From assembly GCF_000306965.1 (NCBI RefSeq), contig NZ_JH976434.1, forward strand, positions 332,489 through 386,336: 53,848 bases of DNA, read 5' to 3'. Under the pieces are notes generated by a model, which was not told where the DNA came from, made no database searches, and saw only the letters and a list, made by a program, of their open reading frames with translations. This DNA is from Amphibacillus jilinensis Y1 (GTDB taxonomy: Bacteria; Bacillota; Bacilli; Bacillales; Amphibacillaceae). The position numbers and the translations under genes were made by a program. Of this stretch, positions 1 to 8,347 are shown in pieces; the stretch's first letter is position 1; every line of letters starts with the position of its first letter.

Positions 1-117
1 TTGTTTTTGCTTTGTATAGAGTTCCACAATCAAGCTCCTAGATTCTTCGGTTACATCCCATACGTCTACATGCTTGTCTTTAATTCCCAATAATTCTATG
101 ATAAAATGACGTTGCAC
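1..117 (-). CDS. ISL3-family transposase, N-terminal fragment running off the window
   Basis: An open reading frame of 39 codons starts at a GTG at 117 and continues past the left edge. The start has a G-rich site upstream (GAGAGGGGATATGA). The peptide begins MQRHFIIELLGIKDKHVDVW, which has the look of the N-terminus of ISL3-family transposases, where a LLGI/LLGL segment comes before the zinc-binding region. The inverted-repeat-like end at 221-247 lies about 100 bases upstream, as expected for an element whose body extends to the left. Only the first 39 residues are visible, so the family call rests on a short stretch and on this architecture. It cannot be said whether the element is intact. 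Confidence 0.55.
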   Translation of the reverse strand, partial: MQRHFIIELLGIKDKHVDVWDVTEESRSLIVELYTKQKQ

Positions 118-220
118 TCATATCCCCTCTCTTTTCTATTGTCTCGACAACTTCAGGGTAACAAAGAGAGGGAGAAGGAGTGTATTTTTTTGCACGCTAC
201 AGGAATCCCATCACGATAGA

Positions 221-247
221 GGACACCACCACATTCAGTATAGAGCC
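221..247 (-). repeat. Terminal inverted repeat of the left ISL3-like element
   Basis: Read on the minus strand this 27-base end begins GGCTCTATACTGAATG and ends GGTGTCC. A closely similar 27-mer (GGTTCTATAATGAATG...GGTGTCC) occurs at 53487-53513 in the opposite orientation. The stretch 118-438 holds only this end and the short leader of the transposase. A 77-codon open frame across 197-430 is not credible as a gene because it crosses the element boundary and lacks a ribosome site. Confidence 0.55.
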
Positions 248-438
248 TATAAAAATATCAACGTTCGGGTTGCATAAATGAGGAGTGAGCGTGTAGCTCA
301 CCCCAACATTTGACTTTTCTATACTCAATCCTTTGAAACTTAGCATCAATAGATGGCCCTCAATCATTGGTAACATGTTAGCAATGACTTTAGAGAACGA
401 TGAGGGCATATTGCAGTTCATGCAACACATTAAGTGAT

Positions 439-1515
439 TTACCGTTGTTTGGCAATAGAATATATCGTTGAAAGCACTTGGTCTGTTGCATCTTGTCGTT
501 GATAGTTTTCCATGTTAACTTTGAGCTCAGGTGCAGCTTCCTTTAACTGATCTAAAGATTGAATCAAAGTATCTGGAGATAGTTGCTCTTCTTCTAACAC
601 TTTAGCATAGCCTTGTTTAGCAAACGCTTCTGCATTTAAGATTTGGTCCCCTCGACTAGCTTGTCGAGATAACGGAATAAGTAGCATCGGTTTCTTCAGT
701 GCTAAAAACTCAAAAATTGAATTAGCGCCGGCTCGGGAGATGACCATATCCGTTGCAGCAAGTATATCTGGAAGTTGTTCATTAATATATTCAAACTGTT
801 TATAACTCGGAATGTTTAATGCCGGATCTATATTATTTTTCCCACAAATATGTACAATTTGATAGGTCTTCGTTAATTGCTTTACTTTTGCACGAACTGC
901 CTCATTTATCCGCTGAGCACCAGCACTTCCTCCCATAATAAGGAGAACCGGCTTACTTGTCACTAAATCAGCAAATAACATCCCTTTTTTCTTATCACCT
1001 TCAAATAATTCGGGGCGAACAACTGCACCGATCCATGTCGATTTCTTTTCTGGCAGATGTGCCATTGTCTCTGAAAATGTAGATAAGATTTTTTTGGCAA
1101 AAGGCATGGCCAGCTTATTAGCCAAGCCAGGCGTAATATCTGATTCATGAATAACAGCAGGTACGCCTCGTAATCTTGAAGCAATTAAGACAGGCACAGA
1201 TACGAATCCGCCTTTTGAAAAGATCACATTTGGTTTTGTTTTTCCTAGGATAGACAATGACTGGGCTACCCCTTTCAAGACTTTAAACGGATCTTTCAAG
1301 TTCTCCAGTGACATATACCTTCTCAATTTCCCTGTAGAAATGGGATGATAAGTAACGTCATTGATCGGTTCTATTAACTCCCGTTCAATTCCATTTTTTG
1401 AACCAATATAGTCAATTTCCCACCCTTGTTTCTTTAGTATTGGTATGATGGCAAGGTTAACCATGACATGACCTGCTGTACCTCCACCCGTTAAGACAAT
1501 TTGTTTATTTTTCAT
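439..1515 (-). CDS. murG: MurG-like UDP-GlcNAc:undecaprenyl-PP-MurNAc-pentapeptide GlcNAc transferase
   Basis: The protein has about 358 residues, the usual MurG length. It adds GlcNAc to lipid I to form lipid II on the inner face of the membrane in peptidoglycan synthesis. The GT-B fold signatures are visible: GGGTAGHV at the N-terminus, SKGGFVSVPV, HESD, GGSAGAQ at the start of the second domain, and SRAGANSIFEFLALKKP, which binds UDP-GlcNAc. The ATG at 1515 is chosen because AGAGG lies ten bases upstream; a TTG at 1524 is too close to that site. The gene is alone here and not in a division/cell-wall cluster, so it could be the only MurG or a second copy. The family is certain. Confidence 0.9.
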   Translation of the reverse strand: MKNKQIVLTGGGTAGHVMVNLAIIPILKKQGWEIDYIGSKNGIERELIEPINDVTYHPISTGKLRRYMSLENLKDPFKVLKGVAQSLSILGKTKPNVIFSKGGFVSVPVLIASRLRGVPAVIHESDITPGLANKLAMPFAKKILSTFSETMAHLPEKKSTWIGAVVRPELFEGDKKKGMLFADLVTSKPVLLIMGGSAGAQRINEAVRAKVKQLTKTYQIVHICGKNNIDPALNIPSYKQFEYINEQLPDILAATDMVISRAGANSIFEFLALKKPMLLIPLSRQASRGDQILNAEAFAKQGYAKVLEEEQLSPDTLIQSLDQLKEAAPELKVNMENYQRQDATDQVLSTIYSIAKQR

Positions 1516-1940
1516 TTTATTCAAACCTCTTTCATTTCATCCTATCTTTTCTCTATATATGATTTTAGCATATTTCTTAATCAAACAGATAGTAGCTGTG
1601 ACTGGAAAGATGCAGCAACTTCCATTAATTGATCTTTGTTACATGTTGTGATATCCCGTATTCCCAATCACACTTGGGCGAAATTCAAATTTATAAATTA
1701 GCCACTTCTTTTATTAATTATTCAAATAGTAACACTTGTATTCGCATATTCGTAGCGAGTATATTAGCTTCCTTATACTTAATTCTTATAAAACTTTGCA
1801 CTTGTTTAATTGGTACTAAAAGGGTAGATTTGTGAAGACTAAATTATACAACTTATTTTTGTTAGTGTCATTTATCAGGAAAGGATCGTGTTGGAGCGCT
1901 TATCTTGAAGTGGCTAGCGTCAATTCAGACGAGCGGTTTA

Positions 1941-1979
1941 AAAATAGGTGCGTTCGCTAAAAAATACAAGCGAACGCAC
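1941..1979 (-). terminator. Terminator of the amidohydrolase gene
   Basis: A perfect 11-bp stem (GTGCGTTCGCT against AGCGAACGCAC) with a ten-base loop is followed on the minus strand by CCTATTTTTAAA. It sits 13 bases past the amidohydrolase stop. The rest of 1516-1940 shows no convincing gene: a 68-codon plus-strand frame at 1629-1835 has no ribosome site and no recognisable motif. Confidence 0.75.
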
Positions 1980-1991
1980 GGAATCAGTAGA

Positions 1992-3170
1992 TTATTTTTC
2001 ACCTAAAAAGTCTAATGCTGCAGAAGCGAGTACTTTTGCTCCATTTAGTAACGCTTTTTCATCAATATCAAATTTCGGATGATGATACGGATAAATCAAA
2101 CCTTTTTCTTCATTAGCTGATCCAGTAAAGAAGTAAGCTCCAGGAATTTGTTGAGTAAAATAAGAGAAGTCTTCTGCCCCCATATTCGGCTCCATCGGCT
2201 GAATATTGTTTTTTGGAAGCACATCAGCAGCGGCACGCACCATTAGCTGATTCATCGCTTTGTCATTTTTAGTAGCTGGATAGCCAAATTGATAATCAAT
2301 AGTAAAATCGGCACCAAAGGCTTTTGTTGTATGTTCAGTGATTTGTTTGACCCAATCAGCTACTTTATAACGCACCTCCTCATTAAACGTACGAACAGTA
2401 CCTTCTAATATTGCCGCACCTGGAATAATATTGGCTTTATCACCTGCTTGGAATGAACCAATCGTTAGGACTGCTGGTTTAAGTGGATCAACCTTGCGAC
2501 TAATAATCTGATGTAAGCTATTAATTAATTGTGCACCAATTTGTACCACATCAGTTGTATCTTGTGGAAAGGCACCATGTCCACCAACACCCGTTATTGT
2601 AATTTCAAAGTCATCACTAGCCCCTAATATATAATGGTCACTATGCCAAATATGATCAACAGGTAGATAATTCTCCATATGAGTAGCAAAGATAGCATCC
2701 ACACCCTCTAACGCACCATCTTCAATCATCGCCTTTGCCCCGCCAGGATCCTGTTCCTCTGCATGTTGGTGGATAAAGACAACACGCCCTTCTAGCTCTT
2801 CTTGAACAGCTACCATTGCTTTTGCTATGCCTAAAGCAATTGCTGTATGTGCATCATGCCCACATGCATGCATCACACCTGGGTGCTTTGACTTATAAGA
2901 CACGTCATTCTCTTCAAAAATAGGTAGCGCATCAAAATCTGCACGAATTGCAACAGTTCTGCCTGGCTTGCCTCCTTGTAGTGTAGCGACAACGCCTTGA
3001 CCCCCAACCTTTTCACGTACTTCCAAGCCAAGTTGTCGTTGATAATCGGCAATTACTTTTGCGGTTCGCTCTTCTTGAAAAGAAAGCTCTGGATACATGT
3101 GGAGATCACGTCGAATTTCAATCATTTCTCGATATCCTTGATCAATCATTGCAAAAACCCGTTTTTTCAT
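1992..3170 (-). CDS. M20-family amidohydrolase (N-acyl-amino acid or N-acetyldiaminopimelate deacetylase type)
   Basis: The protein has 392 residues and belongs to the M20D peptidase group, metal-dependent enzymes that cleave N-acyl amino acids, acetyldiaminopimelate or similar amides. Visible landmarks are the metal-binding MHACGHDAHT, RADFDALPI, HAEEQDPGGA with the catalytic glutamate pair, GGHGAFPQ in the lid domain, and HHPKFDIDE near the C-terminus with the last metal ligand. No signal peptide is seen, so it is cytoplasmic. AAGGAAG stands before the ATG. It stands alone, with a terminator after it, so the substrate cannot be told from context; YxeP-like aminoacylase is as likely as DapL-type activity. 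Confidence 0.85.
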   Translation of the reverse strand: MKKRVFAMIDQGYREMIEIRRDLHMYPELSFQEERTAKVIADYQRQLGLEVREKVGGQGVVATLQGGKPGRTVAIRADFDALPIFEENDVSYKSKHPGVMHACGHDAHTAIALGIAKAMVAVQEELEGRVVFIHQHAEEQDPGGAKAMIEDGALEGVDAIFATHMENYLPVDHIWHSDHYILGASDDFEITITGVGGHGAFPQDTTDVVQIGAQLINSLHQIISRKVDPLKPAVLTIGSFQAGDKANIIPGAAILEGTVRTFNEEVRYKVADWVKQITEHTTKAFGADFTIDYQFGYPATKNDKAMNQLMVRAAADVLPKNNIQPMEPNMGAEDFSYFTQQIPGAYFFTGSANEEKGLIYPYHHPKFDIDEKALLNGAKVLASAALDFLGEK

Positions 3171-3269
3171 TTCATCACTTCCTTGTTTACATTAGTATTA
3201 ATATTATTCAACTTCCGCACACTGAAAATAGTCACTCTACCTTCTCATACCTTTAAACATTATTTCATT

Positions 3270-3360
3270 CCGATAAGCAATGGATTCGCTTTTCGCGGGG
3301 ATGGCTTTAGCTTAGACTGGTGGTTCATACTGAGTAAGCCCCACCACACGAAATAAAGCG
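3270..3360. repeat. Decayed copy of the GC-rich palindromic intergenic repeat
   Basis: The stretch starting TTCGCTTTTCGCGGGG followed by GGCTTTAGCTTAGAC resembles the CGCTTTCCGCGGGC...GGCCTCAGCTAAC arm of the palindromes at 35649 and 53720. The second arm is not well preserved. This is the only content seen between the amidohydrolase and the opuC operon besides the terminator at 3399-3440. Confidence 0.4.
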
Positions 3361-3398
3361 AAGAAGATGTGACGCTACTAGCAGTTGAGTAATATAAT

Positions 3399-3440
3399 AA
3401 AAGCGAATAATCCATTCTTAAGATAAACGGATCATTCGCA
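3399..3440 (-). terminator. Terminator of the opuC operon
   Basis: On the minus strand GCGAATGATCC pairs with GGATTATTCGC (one G-U pair) around a 15-base loop and is followed by TTTTATTATATT. It lies about 100 bases beyond the last opuC gene. Confidence 0.7.
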
Positions 3441-3539
3441 ATTGATCTTATGCCTTTTATTATTGTCTCAGACTTTTGATCTTAATTTTTTTGTTTGGTC
3501 TAGCATCTTTCCTTTTACTTTAGCTCAATCCTGTTTTTC

Positions 3540-4184
3540 TTAATTAGCAAATCGTTTTTTTGTTTTCTTTTCAACCAAACCAAGGATTAAGTCAGCTATA
3601 ATGGCTAATGCTGCAGCTGGTATTGCACCAGCATATAGATAAATATCATTTTGCAAGTTTATCCCACTAACAATTTGACGCCCGAGTCCACCACCACCAA
3701 TGTACGGTGCAATTGTGGCAACAGCAACTGCGATTACTGCCGCAACTCTTAAGCCAGCCATTAGAAAAGGAATCGATAACGGAAGTTGTATTTTCACTAA
3801 TAATTGTAGTGGTGTCATACCAATTCCTTTACCTGCCTCTGTGACACTCTCGTCTACTTCTTTCACTCCAACGTAAGTATTTCTGACAATCGGCAGCAAG
3901 GAATAAAAGAATAATCCAATCACGACCGTTTGCGTACCGAGTCCAAAATACAGTAGCAAGATTGCAAGCATCGCGATACTCGGAATCAACTGCAAAATGT
4001 TAACTAACGATAAAATTAGTGGTGCTAATTTTTCAACTTTTGCAGCTAAAATCCCAAGTGGAATGCCGACAATCAATGCCAATCCTATTGCATAGAGTAC
4101 CATAAGAATATGTTCAATTGTTAATGATACAAGTTCAGATGAATGATCAGCCATATAGCGACCAAGTTCGATTATAAAATCCAT
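3540..4184 (-). CDS. opuCD: Compatible-solute ABC transporter permease (OpuCD)
   Basis: A 214-residue membrane protein with about six hydrophobic segments. It carries the binding-protein-dependent transport signature with the EAGKGIGMTPLQLLVKIQLP loop that docks onto the ATPase. This is one of two permeases of an OpuB/OpuC-type importer for glycine betaine, carnitine, choline and related osmoprotectants. It is the last gene of the four-gene operon opuCA-opuCB-opuCC-opuCD, 22 bases after opuCC, and is followed by a terminator. The order matches B. subtilis opuC. The family is secure. The exact solute range cannot be read from the permease. Confidence 0.88.
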   Translation of the reverse strand: MDFIIELGRYMADHSSELVSLTIEHILMVLYAIGLALIVGIPLGILAAKVEKLAPLILSLVNILQLIPSIAMLAILLLYFGLGTQTVVIGLFFYSLLPIVRNTYVGVKEVDESVTEAGKGIGMTPLQLLVKIQLPLSIPFLMAGLRVAAVIAVAVATIAPYIGGGGLGRQIVSGINLQNDIYLYAGAIPAAALAIIADLILGLVEKKTKKRFAN

Positions 4185-4206
4185 CTTTGGATCCCCACTT
4201 TATTTA

Positions 4207-5109
4207 TTAGTCTAAAAATCCTTCTTCTTCTAAAAATTCACGGGCAACTTCTTCTGTAGAGCGTCCCATCATATCAACTTGACGAATCAACTCTGACATT
4301 TGTTCAGTAGAAACAGCACCCACTAAGTCTTCAAAAATTTCATTTACTTCAGGGTAGTCATCAAGAACCTCATTACGTGCAACAAGTGATGCATCGTATG
4401 GTGGGAAAAATTGCATATCATCTTCTAACAAGCGTAAGTCATACTCGATAATTTGTGGATCTACTGTATAAGCTGTAACGACATCTAATTCATCACCAGC
4501 AATACCCTCATACATTAAGGATACTTCCATTCCACGCACATCACCAAAACCAAAACCGTAAGTGTCTTGGAAGCCACGATAGCCATCATTATCTCGTTCC
4601 ACCCAAGTCGTATCTGTTCCTAAACGTAAATTATCGGCAAAAGGTTCTAAATCTGAGATCGATGTAATATTATTTTCTTCAGCAAATACGCCTTGAATCG
4701 CTACCGCATATTCATTAGTAAAACCAATTGTATCAAACCACGTCATATCGTATTCTGGTCCGAATAATTCTTGAGCATTCTCAATTGTTTCTTGCGGATC
4801 TGTTGAATATTCAACTTCATCAAAATGATTATTGTAGACTTCGCCAGAATAAAGCATAGCAAAATCAAACTCTTCACGATCAATTGAAGCCAAAATTTGC
4901 GGACTTGCTTGAATATCTTCTGTAATATTAACTTGGTGATCTGTATTTTCTTCCACTAAAATCTTGACAATTTGACCAGCAATTTTGGGATCAGTGTATG
5001 ATTGAGCACCAAATTCAAAGGTCTGGCTACCATCAGCGTCCCCTCCACCACATGCAGCAACAAAAATTAATGTGAATGTTAATAAACTCGCTGTTATTAT
5101 TTTCTTCAT
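4207..5109 (-). CDS. opuCC: Osmoprotectant-binding lipoprotein (OpuCC)
   Basis: A 300-residue solute-binding protein. The N-terminus is a lipoprotein signal with lipobox VAAC followed by a glycine/aspartate linker, so it is anchored to the outer face of the membrane. The mature part is of the OpuAC/QAT substrate-binding family (FGAQSYTDPKIAGQIVKILVEE, then DLRLLEDDMQFFPPYDASLV). It would deliver quaternary ammonium solutes to the OpuCB/OpuCD pore. The mature protein is rich in Asp and Glu, as is common in salt-adapted bacteria. The gene lies 33 bases after opuCB. Confidence 0.88.
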   Translation of the reverse strand: MKKIITASLLTFTLIFVAACGGGDADGSQTFEFGAQSYTDPKIAGQIVKILVEENTDHQVNITEDIQASPQILASIDREEFDFAMLYSGEVYNNHFDEVEYSTDPQETIENAQELFGPEYDMTWFDTIGFTNEYAVAIQGVFAEENNITSISDLEPFADNLRLGTDTTWVERDNDGYRGFQDTYGFGFGDVRGMEVSLMYEGIAGDELDVVTAYTVDPQIIEYDLRLLEDDMQFFPPYDASLVARNEVLDDYPEVNEIFEDLVGAVSTEQMSELIRQVDMMGRSTEEVAREFLEEEGFLD

Positions 5110-5142
5110 TATGATTAATCCCCTTTTTTCTTATTTTTTATA

Positions 5143-5784
5143 TTAAGCTCTTGAGAGTTTCTTCTCAATGAGACCAAATAACAAATCAATTATTAATGCT
5201 AATACAATCGCTAGAAATGTTCCTGTAAAGATCATGAACGTATTATTTGATCCAATACCAGCCATAACTAAATCACCGAGTCCCCCCGCACCGATAACGG
5301 TTGCTAAAGTGGTCCAACTAATAATATAGACGGTAGTAATTCGAATACCTGACATGATATATGGAACCGCAATAGGTAACTCTATTTTAATTAATCGTTG
5401 AAATTTATTGTAACCCATCCCTTTGGCCGCTTCGACAATGCCTTGATCAATCGACTCAATTCCTGCATAAGTGTTCCTTAATAATGGTAAAAGTGCATAA
5501 AGGAATAATGCGATCACGGCTGGTCTAAAACCAATACCAAAGAACGGAATTAAAATCGCAAATAAAGCAATGGTAGGAATCGTTTGAAAAAAATTAGCCA
5601 GATTAAATATGCCATTTTTCACCTGTTCATGCTTCATTTTTGTCATCCATATCGCTAATGGCACGGTTAAAATAATTGCAAAGAAAATGGAAACAAATGC
5701 AATGGTTAAATGCTCCCATAGATAGCCTAAAATATTTTCATAACGAATTTCCCAAAATTCAATATATTCTGTTAATAGATTCAT
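5143..5784 (-). CDS. opuCB: Compatible-solute ABC transporter permease (OpuCB)
   Basis: A 213-residue multi-span membrane protein, paralogous to OpuCD, with the EAAKGMGYNKFQRLIKIELP cytoplasmic loop that contacts the ATPase. It forms the heteromeric membrane pore with OpuCD. Its ATG overlaps the opuCA stop by four bases (ATGA), a sign of translational coupling. The position between the ATPase and the binding protein is the OpuB/OpuC order. Confidence 0.88.
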   Translation of the reverse strand: MNLLTEYIEFWEIRYENILGYLWEHLTIAFVSIFFAIILTVPLAIWMTKMKHEQVKNGIFNLANFFQTIPTIALFAILIPFFGIGFRPAVIALFLYALLPLLRNTYAGIESIDQGIVEAAKGMGYNKFQRLIKIELPIAVPYIMSGIRITTVYIISWTTLATVIGAGGLGDLVMAGIGSNNTFMIFTGTFLAIVLALIIDLLFGLIEKKLSRA

Positions 5785-6896
5785 GACTTCACACCACTTT
5801 TGGCATCAAACTTCTCATGCAGGCTCTCTAGCAACACATCCTGATCAAGTACACCGATAAATGTATCATCAGCTTCGACAATCGGCGCGATCGTATCTTT
5901 ACTTGCAACAAACTTTTCCACCTCTGCAGAACGACGATAAGCGATAATATCTTCATTAAGTAAATCTTGGACAGTTTTATCTGTTGCTCTAACCGCACGA
6001 TATAATGATATAATCCCTAAATACTTATCTGCTTCATCAACTACTGGTAACTGGTCTTTCTTATGCTCGACCATTAGCGTGATGACATCTTCTACAGATT
6101 GATCAATTTTAGCATAAGGGAATGCTTCATCAACAAAAGCCGTCATTGGTGGTAAACCACGTGCTTGCTCCAAGCGATCAGAACCAATAAATTCTTCAAC
6201 AAATGCATTGGCGGGACTTGTTAATAATTGATGCGGTGTCCCTTTTTGCACAACTTGTCCATCACGCATTAAAATAATTTGATCAGCAATTTTGATCGCC
6301 TCATCCATATCATGAGTCACAAATACAATGGTTTTATTAATGTCTTCTTGAAGCTTAACCAATTCATCTTGCAACTGCTCACGGCTAATTGGATCAAGTG
6401 CACTAAATGGCTCGTCCATTAATATAATTTTAGGCTCTGCTGCAAGGGCACGAATAACACCGATCCGTTGCTGTTGACCACCACTTAATTCATTAGGGTA
6501 ACGCTTCTTATACACTTCAGGATCAAGATCAACCATCTTCAACAATTCATCGACCTTTTTATTAACCTTTTGCTTATCCCACTTTAAAAGCTTTGGCACA
6601 GCTGCAACATTATCATAAATCGTCATGTGTGGAAATAAACCAATACTTTGAATGACATAACCCATCTGACGACGTAAATCAATCGGGTTAATGTCTGATA
6701 TTCGCTTACCATCAATAGTTAACTCACCATTTGTATAGTCAATTAAACGATTTAGTAATTTCATCGTTGTTGTTTTACCACAACCACTTGGCCCAATCAG
6801 GACATTAATCTTCCCTTCTTCAAAGGTGAGGTCAATATCTTTTAAGGCGTGAAAGCCATCCTCATAAATCTTGTTGATCTTCTTTAATTGAATCAA
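5781..6896 (-). CDS. opuCA: Osmoprotectant ABC transporter ATPase with CBS domains (OpuCA)
   Basis: A 371-residue ATPase. Walker A GPSGCGKTT is at residues 35-43, the LSGGQ signature at 137-141, Walker B ILMDEP at 158-163 and a switch histidine follows in VTHDMDEA. Two CBS domains fill residues about 250-371. In the related OpuA-type ATPases such domains sense ionic strength or cyclic dinucleotides. The start is a TTG at 6896 preceded by GGAAGGG at good spacing. It is the first gene of the operon, reading away from a promoter at 6938-6966 and a divergent gbsR-type gene. It powers uptake of osmoprotectants. Confidence 0.92.
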   Translation of the reverse strand: MIQLKKINKIYEDGFHALKDIDLTFEEGKINVLIGPSGCGKTTTMKLLNRLIDYTNGELTIDGKRISDINPIDLRRQMGYVIQSIGLFPHMTIYDNVAAVPKLLKWDKQKVNKKVDELLKMVDLDPEVYKKRYPNELSGGQQQRIGVIRALAAEPKIILMDEPFSALDPISREQLQDELVKLQEDINKTIVFVTHDMDEAIKIADQIILMRDGQVVQKGTPHQLLTSPANAFVEEFIGSDRLEQARGLPPMTAFVDEAFPYAKIDQSVEDVITLMVEHKKDQLPVVDEADKYLGIISLYRAVRATDKTVQDLLNEDIIAYRRSAEVEKFVASKDTIAPIVEADDTFIGVLDQDVLLESLHEKFDAKSGVKS

Positions 6897-6937
6897 ACCT
6901 AGTCCCTTCCTTCATTCGGTCATTTTGTTCTAAACTT

Positions 6938-6966
6938 ATTGTAGCCGACTTTACTCAAGAAACAAA
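6938..6966 (-). promoter_or_regulatory. Sigma-A promoter of the opuC operon
   Basis: On the minus strand TTGTTT, a 17-base spacer and TACAAT lie just upstream of the opuCA ribosome site. Repeated candidate operator sequences sit directly upstream (6974-7037). Confidence 0.55.
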
Positions 6967-6973
6967 ATTCGAT

Positions 6974-7037
6974 ATAAACTTTTAATTGTACAAACTTTAT
7001 ACAAAATAAAGTGTACGAATTGTATAAACTTTTAATA
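6974..7037. promoter_or_regulatory. Direct-repeat operator candidate between opuCA and the gbsR-type gene
   Basis: The 14-mer TATAAACTTTTAAT occurs at 6974-6987 and again at 7024-7037, exactly 50 bases apart, close to five helical turns. Between them lie two further imperfect repeats, TTGTACAAACTTTATAC and GTGTACGAATTGTATAA. This layout in a divergent regulator/transporter gap suggests binding sites for the GbsR-type protein. That link is inference. Confidence 0.45.
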
Positions 7038-7143
7038 CTTAAAAATACGGCAAATTACTTTGAAATACTACTAAATCGTTAATTTCTATCTATTTCCACT
7101 CTGTGTTACACTAAAACAAAACTGGAAAAAGAGCTGATAATCT

Positions 7144-7713
7144 ATGAATCATGAGGAACAACTTGAGCAGATTAAACATCGTGTAAGTGAGCAAATTGCT
7201 GAAAACATGAAATCTTATGGATTTCCAGGGACGATTGGCCGTGTCATCGCTGCTATCTATTATGAGGGAAGAGCACTTGATCTTGACGAACTTGCTGAGC
7301 AAACGGGCATGAGTAAGACAAGAATGAGTCAAGTTTTACGAGAAATGGTCCATTATAATATTGCCGAAAAAGCATTTGTTCGTGGATCAAGGAAAGATCA
7401 TTACACGGTTGAAGAAGACTATTACCAAACCTTCATCTCGCTATTTACCTCAAACTGGCGTGATGTTGTTACGCGGAATAGAAAAATTGAAAGTCGAATT
7501 ATGCATGATTTAAAAAAGATCACTAATGATCCAACAGCCACAGAAGAGATCAAAGAAAAAGCCCAACTCTATATTGCTGATTCTAAAGCATCGATGGCTT
7601 ATTATAATTGGATTGAAAAGCTTGTTGAACTGTTTGAATCACAGCAAGTTTTTGATATCGTGCCTAAGCCAAATCCAGATCAAGAAAAAAACGAAGTCCC
7701 TCGCTTTAAATAA
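7144..7713 (+). CDS. GbsR/OpcR-type MarR-like regulator of choline/betaine uptake
   Basis: A 189-residue protein of the GbsR family. The winged helix is at residues about 20-85 (GFPGTIGRVIAAIYYEGRAL, then LAEQTGMSKTRMSQVLREM), followed by a helical C-terminal part. Family members in B. subtilis (GbsR, OpcR) repress choline/betaine genes, and OpcR represses opuC. This gene is divergent from opuCA across a 247-base gap, so it very likely controls it, perhaps released by a quaternary ammonium ligand. Its final codons lie inside the terminator stem at 7691-7733. Confidence 0.82.
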   Translation: MNHEEQLEQIKHRVSEQIAENMKSYGFPGTIGRVIAAIYYEGRALDLDELAEQTGMSKTRMSQVLREMVHYNIAEKAFVRGSRKDHYTVEEDYYQTFISLFTSNWRDVVTRNRKIESRIMHDLKKITNDPTATEEIKEKAQLYIADSKASMAYYNWIEKLVELFESQQVFDIVPKPNPDQEKNEVPRFK

Positions 7714-7733
7714 AGTGAGGGCTTCGTTTTTAA
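7691..7733 (+). terminator. Terminator of the gbsR-type gene, overlapping its last codons
   Basis: ACGAAG-T-CCCTCGCTTTA pairs with TAAAGTGAGGGCTTCGT, giving a 17-bp stem with one bulged T and an A-rich loop, followed by TTTTTAATT. The 5' arm encodes the last residues of the protein. Confidence 0.85.
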
Positions 7734-7832
7734 TTAGCCACAAAATGAGCTTCATCTATTTTTTTTTACTTCAAGCGTCTTTGTTTCTATGGATCTTCCC
7801 CTGATTTTCAACACTCAAGCTTGATCAGCATA

Positions 7833-8312
7833 TTAATGCATATTTGGAAAACCTTGTTGTTTCAATACATCATAAACCAAGATAGCAGCAGTATTGGACA
7901 AGTTCAATGATCTGACTTTATCATTAGCGGCCATATGGATGCGTAAACAGCGGTCTTCCTTTCCGATCAGCAAGGACTTTGGAATGCCATTTGTTTCTCG
8001 ACCGAAAACGAAAAACAAGTCTTGGGTACGGTTACTAAAGTCGTAATCTGTATAGTATTTCGTACCAAAGTTTTCGATATAATAATATTCTCCTTGTGGA
8101 TATGTTTCATATAGAGCCTCAATTGAATCATGATAGTGAATGTTCACATCATGCCAATAGTCAAGACCGGAGCGTCTTAACATTTTATCCTCAGTTGAAA
8201 AGCCAAGTGGCCGGACTAAATGTAGTGTCGCATTTGTCGCTAAACATGTCCGCGCAATATTTCCAGTGTTTGCTGGAATTTCTGGTTGATATAAAACTAC
8301 ATGTATACCCAA
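7833..8312 (-). CDS. trmL: tRNA (cytidine/uridine-34 2'-O)-methyltransferase TrmL
   Basis: A 159-residue SPOUT-class methyltransferase, the full usual length of TrmL (CspR/YibK). It methylates the ribose of the wobble nucleotide in certain leucine tRNAs using S-adenosylmethionine bound in the trefoil knot. Visible signatures are PEIPANTGNIARTC at the N-terminus, FGRETNGIP in the middle and RSLNLSNTAAILVYD at the C-terminus. It lies next to a yhbB-like amidase and queG, the same trio as yhbA-yhbB-cspR in B. subtilis. TrmL and QueG both act on tRNA wobble positions. Confidence 0.93.
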   Translation of the reverse strand: MGIHVVLYQPEIPANTGNIARTCLATNATLHLVRPLGFSTEDKMLRRSGLDYWHDVNIHYHDSIEALYETYPQGEYYYIENFGTKYYTDYDFSNRTQDLFFVFGRETNGIPKSLLIGKEDRCLRIHMAANDKVRSLNLSNTAAILVYDVLKQQGFPNMH

Positions 8313-8347
8313 AATCTTTCACCTCAATCTATTAATCCCACCGCTTA

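Noticed and set aside
197-430. Open frame of 77 codons on the minus strand
   Set aside because: It runs across the IS end, has no ribosome site and no recognisable motif.
1629-1835. Open frame of 68 codons on the plus strand in the murG-amidohydrolase gap
   Set aside because: No ribosome site, no family resemblance, AT-rich composition as in non-coding sequence.
2997-3356. Plus-strand frames opposite the start of the amidohydrolase gene
   Set aside because: Antisense to a solid gene and ending in a decayed repeat.
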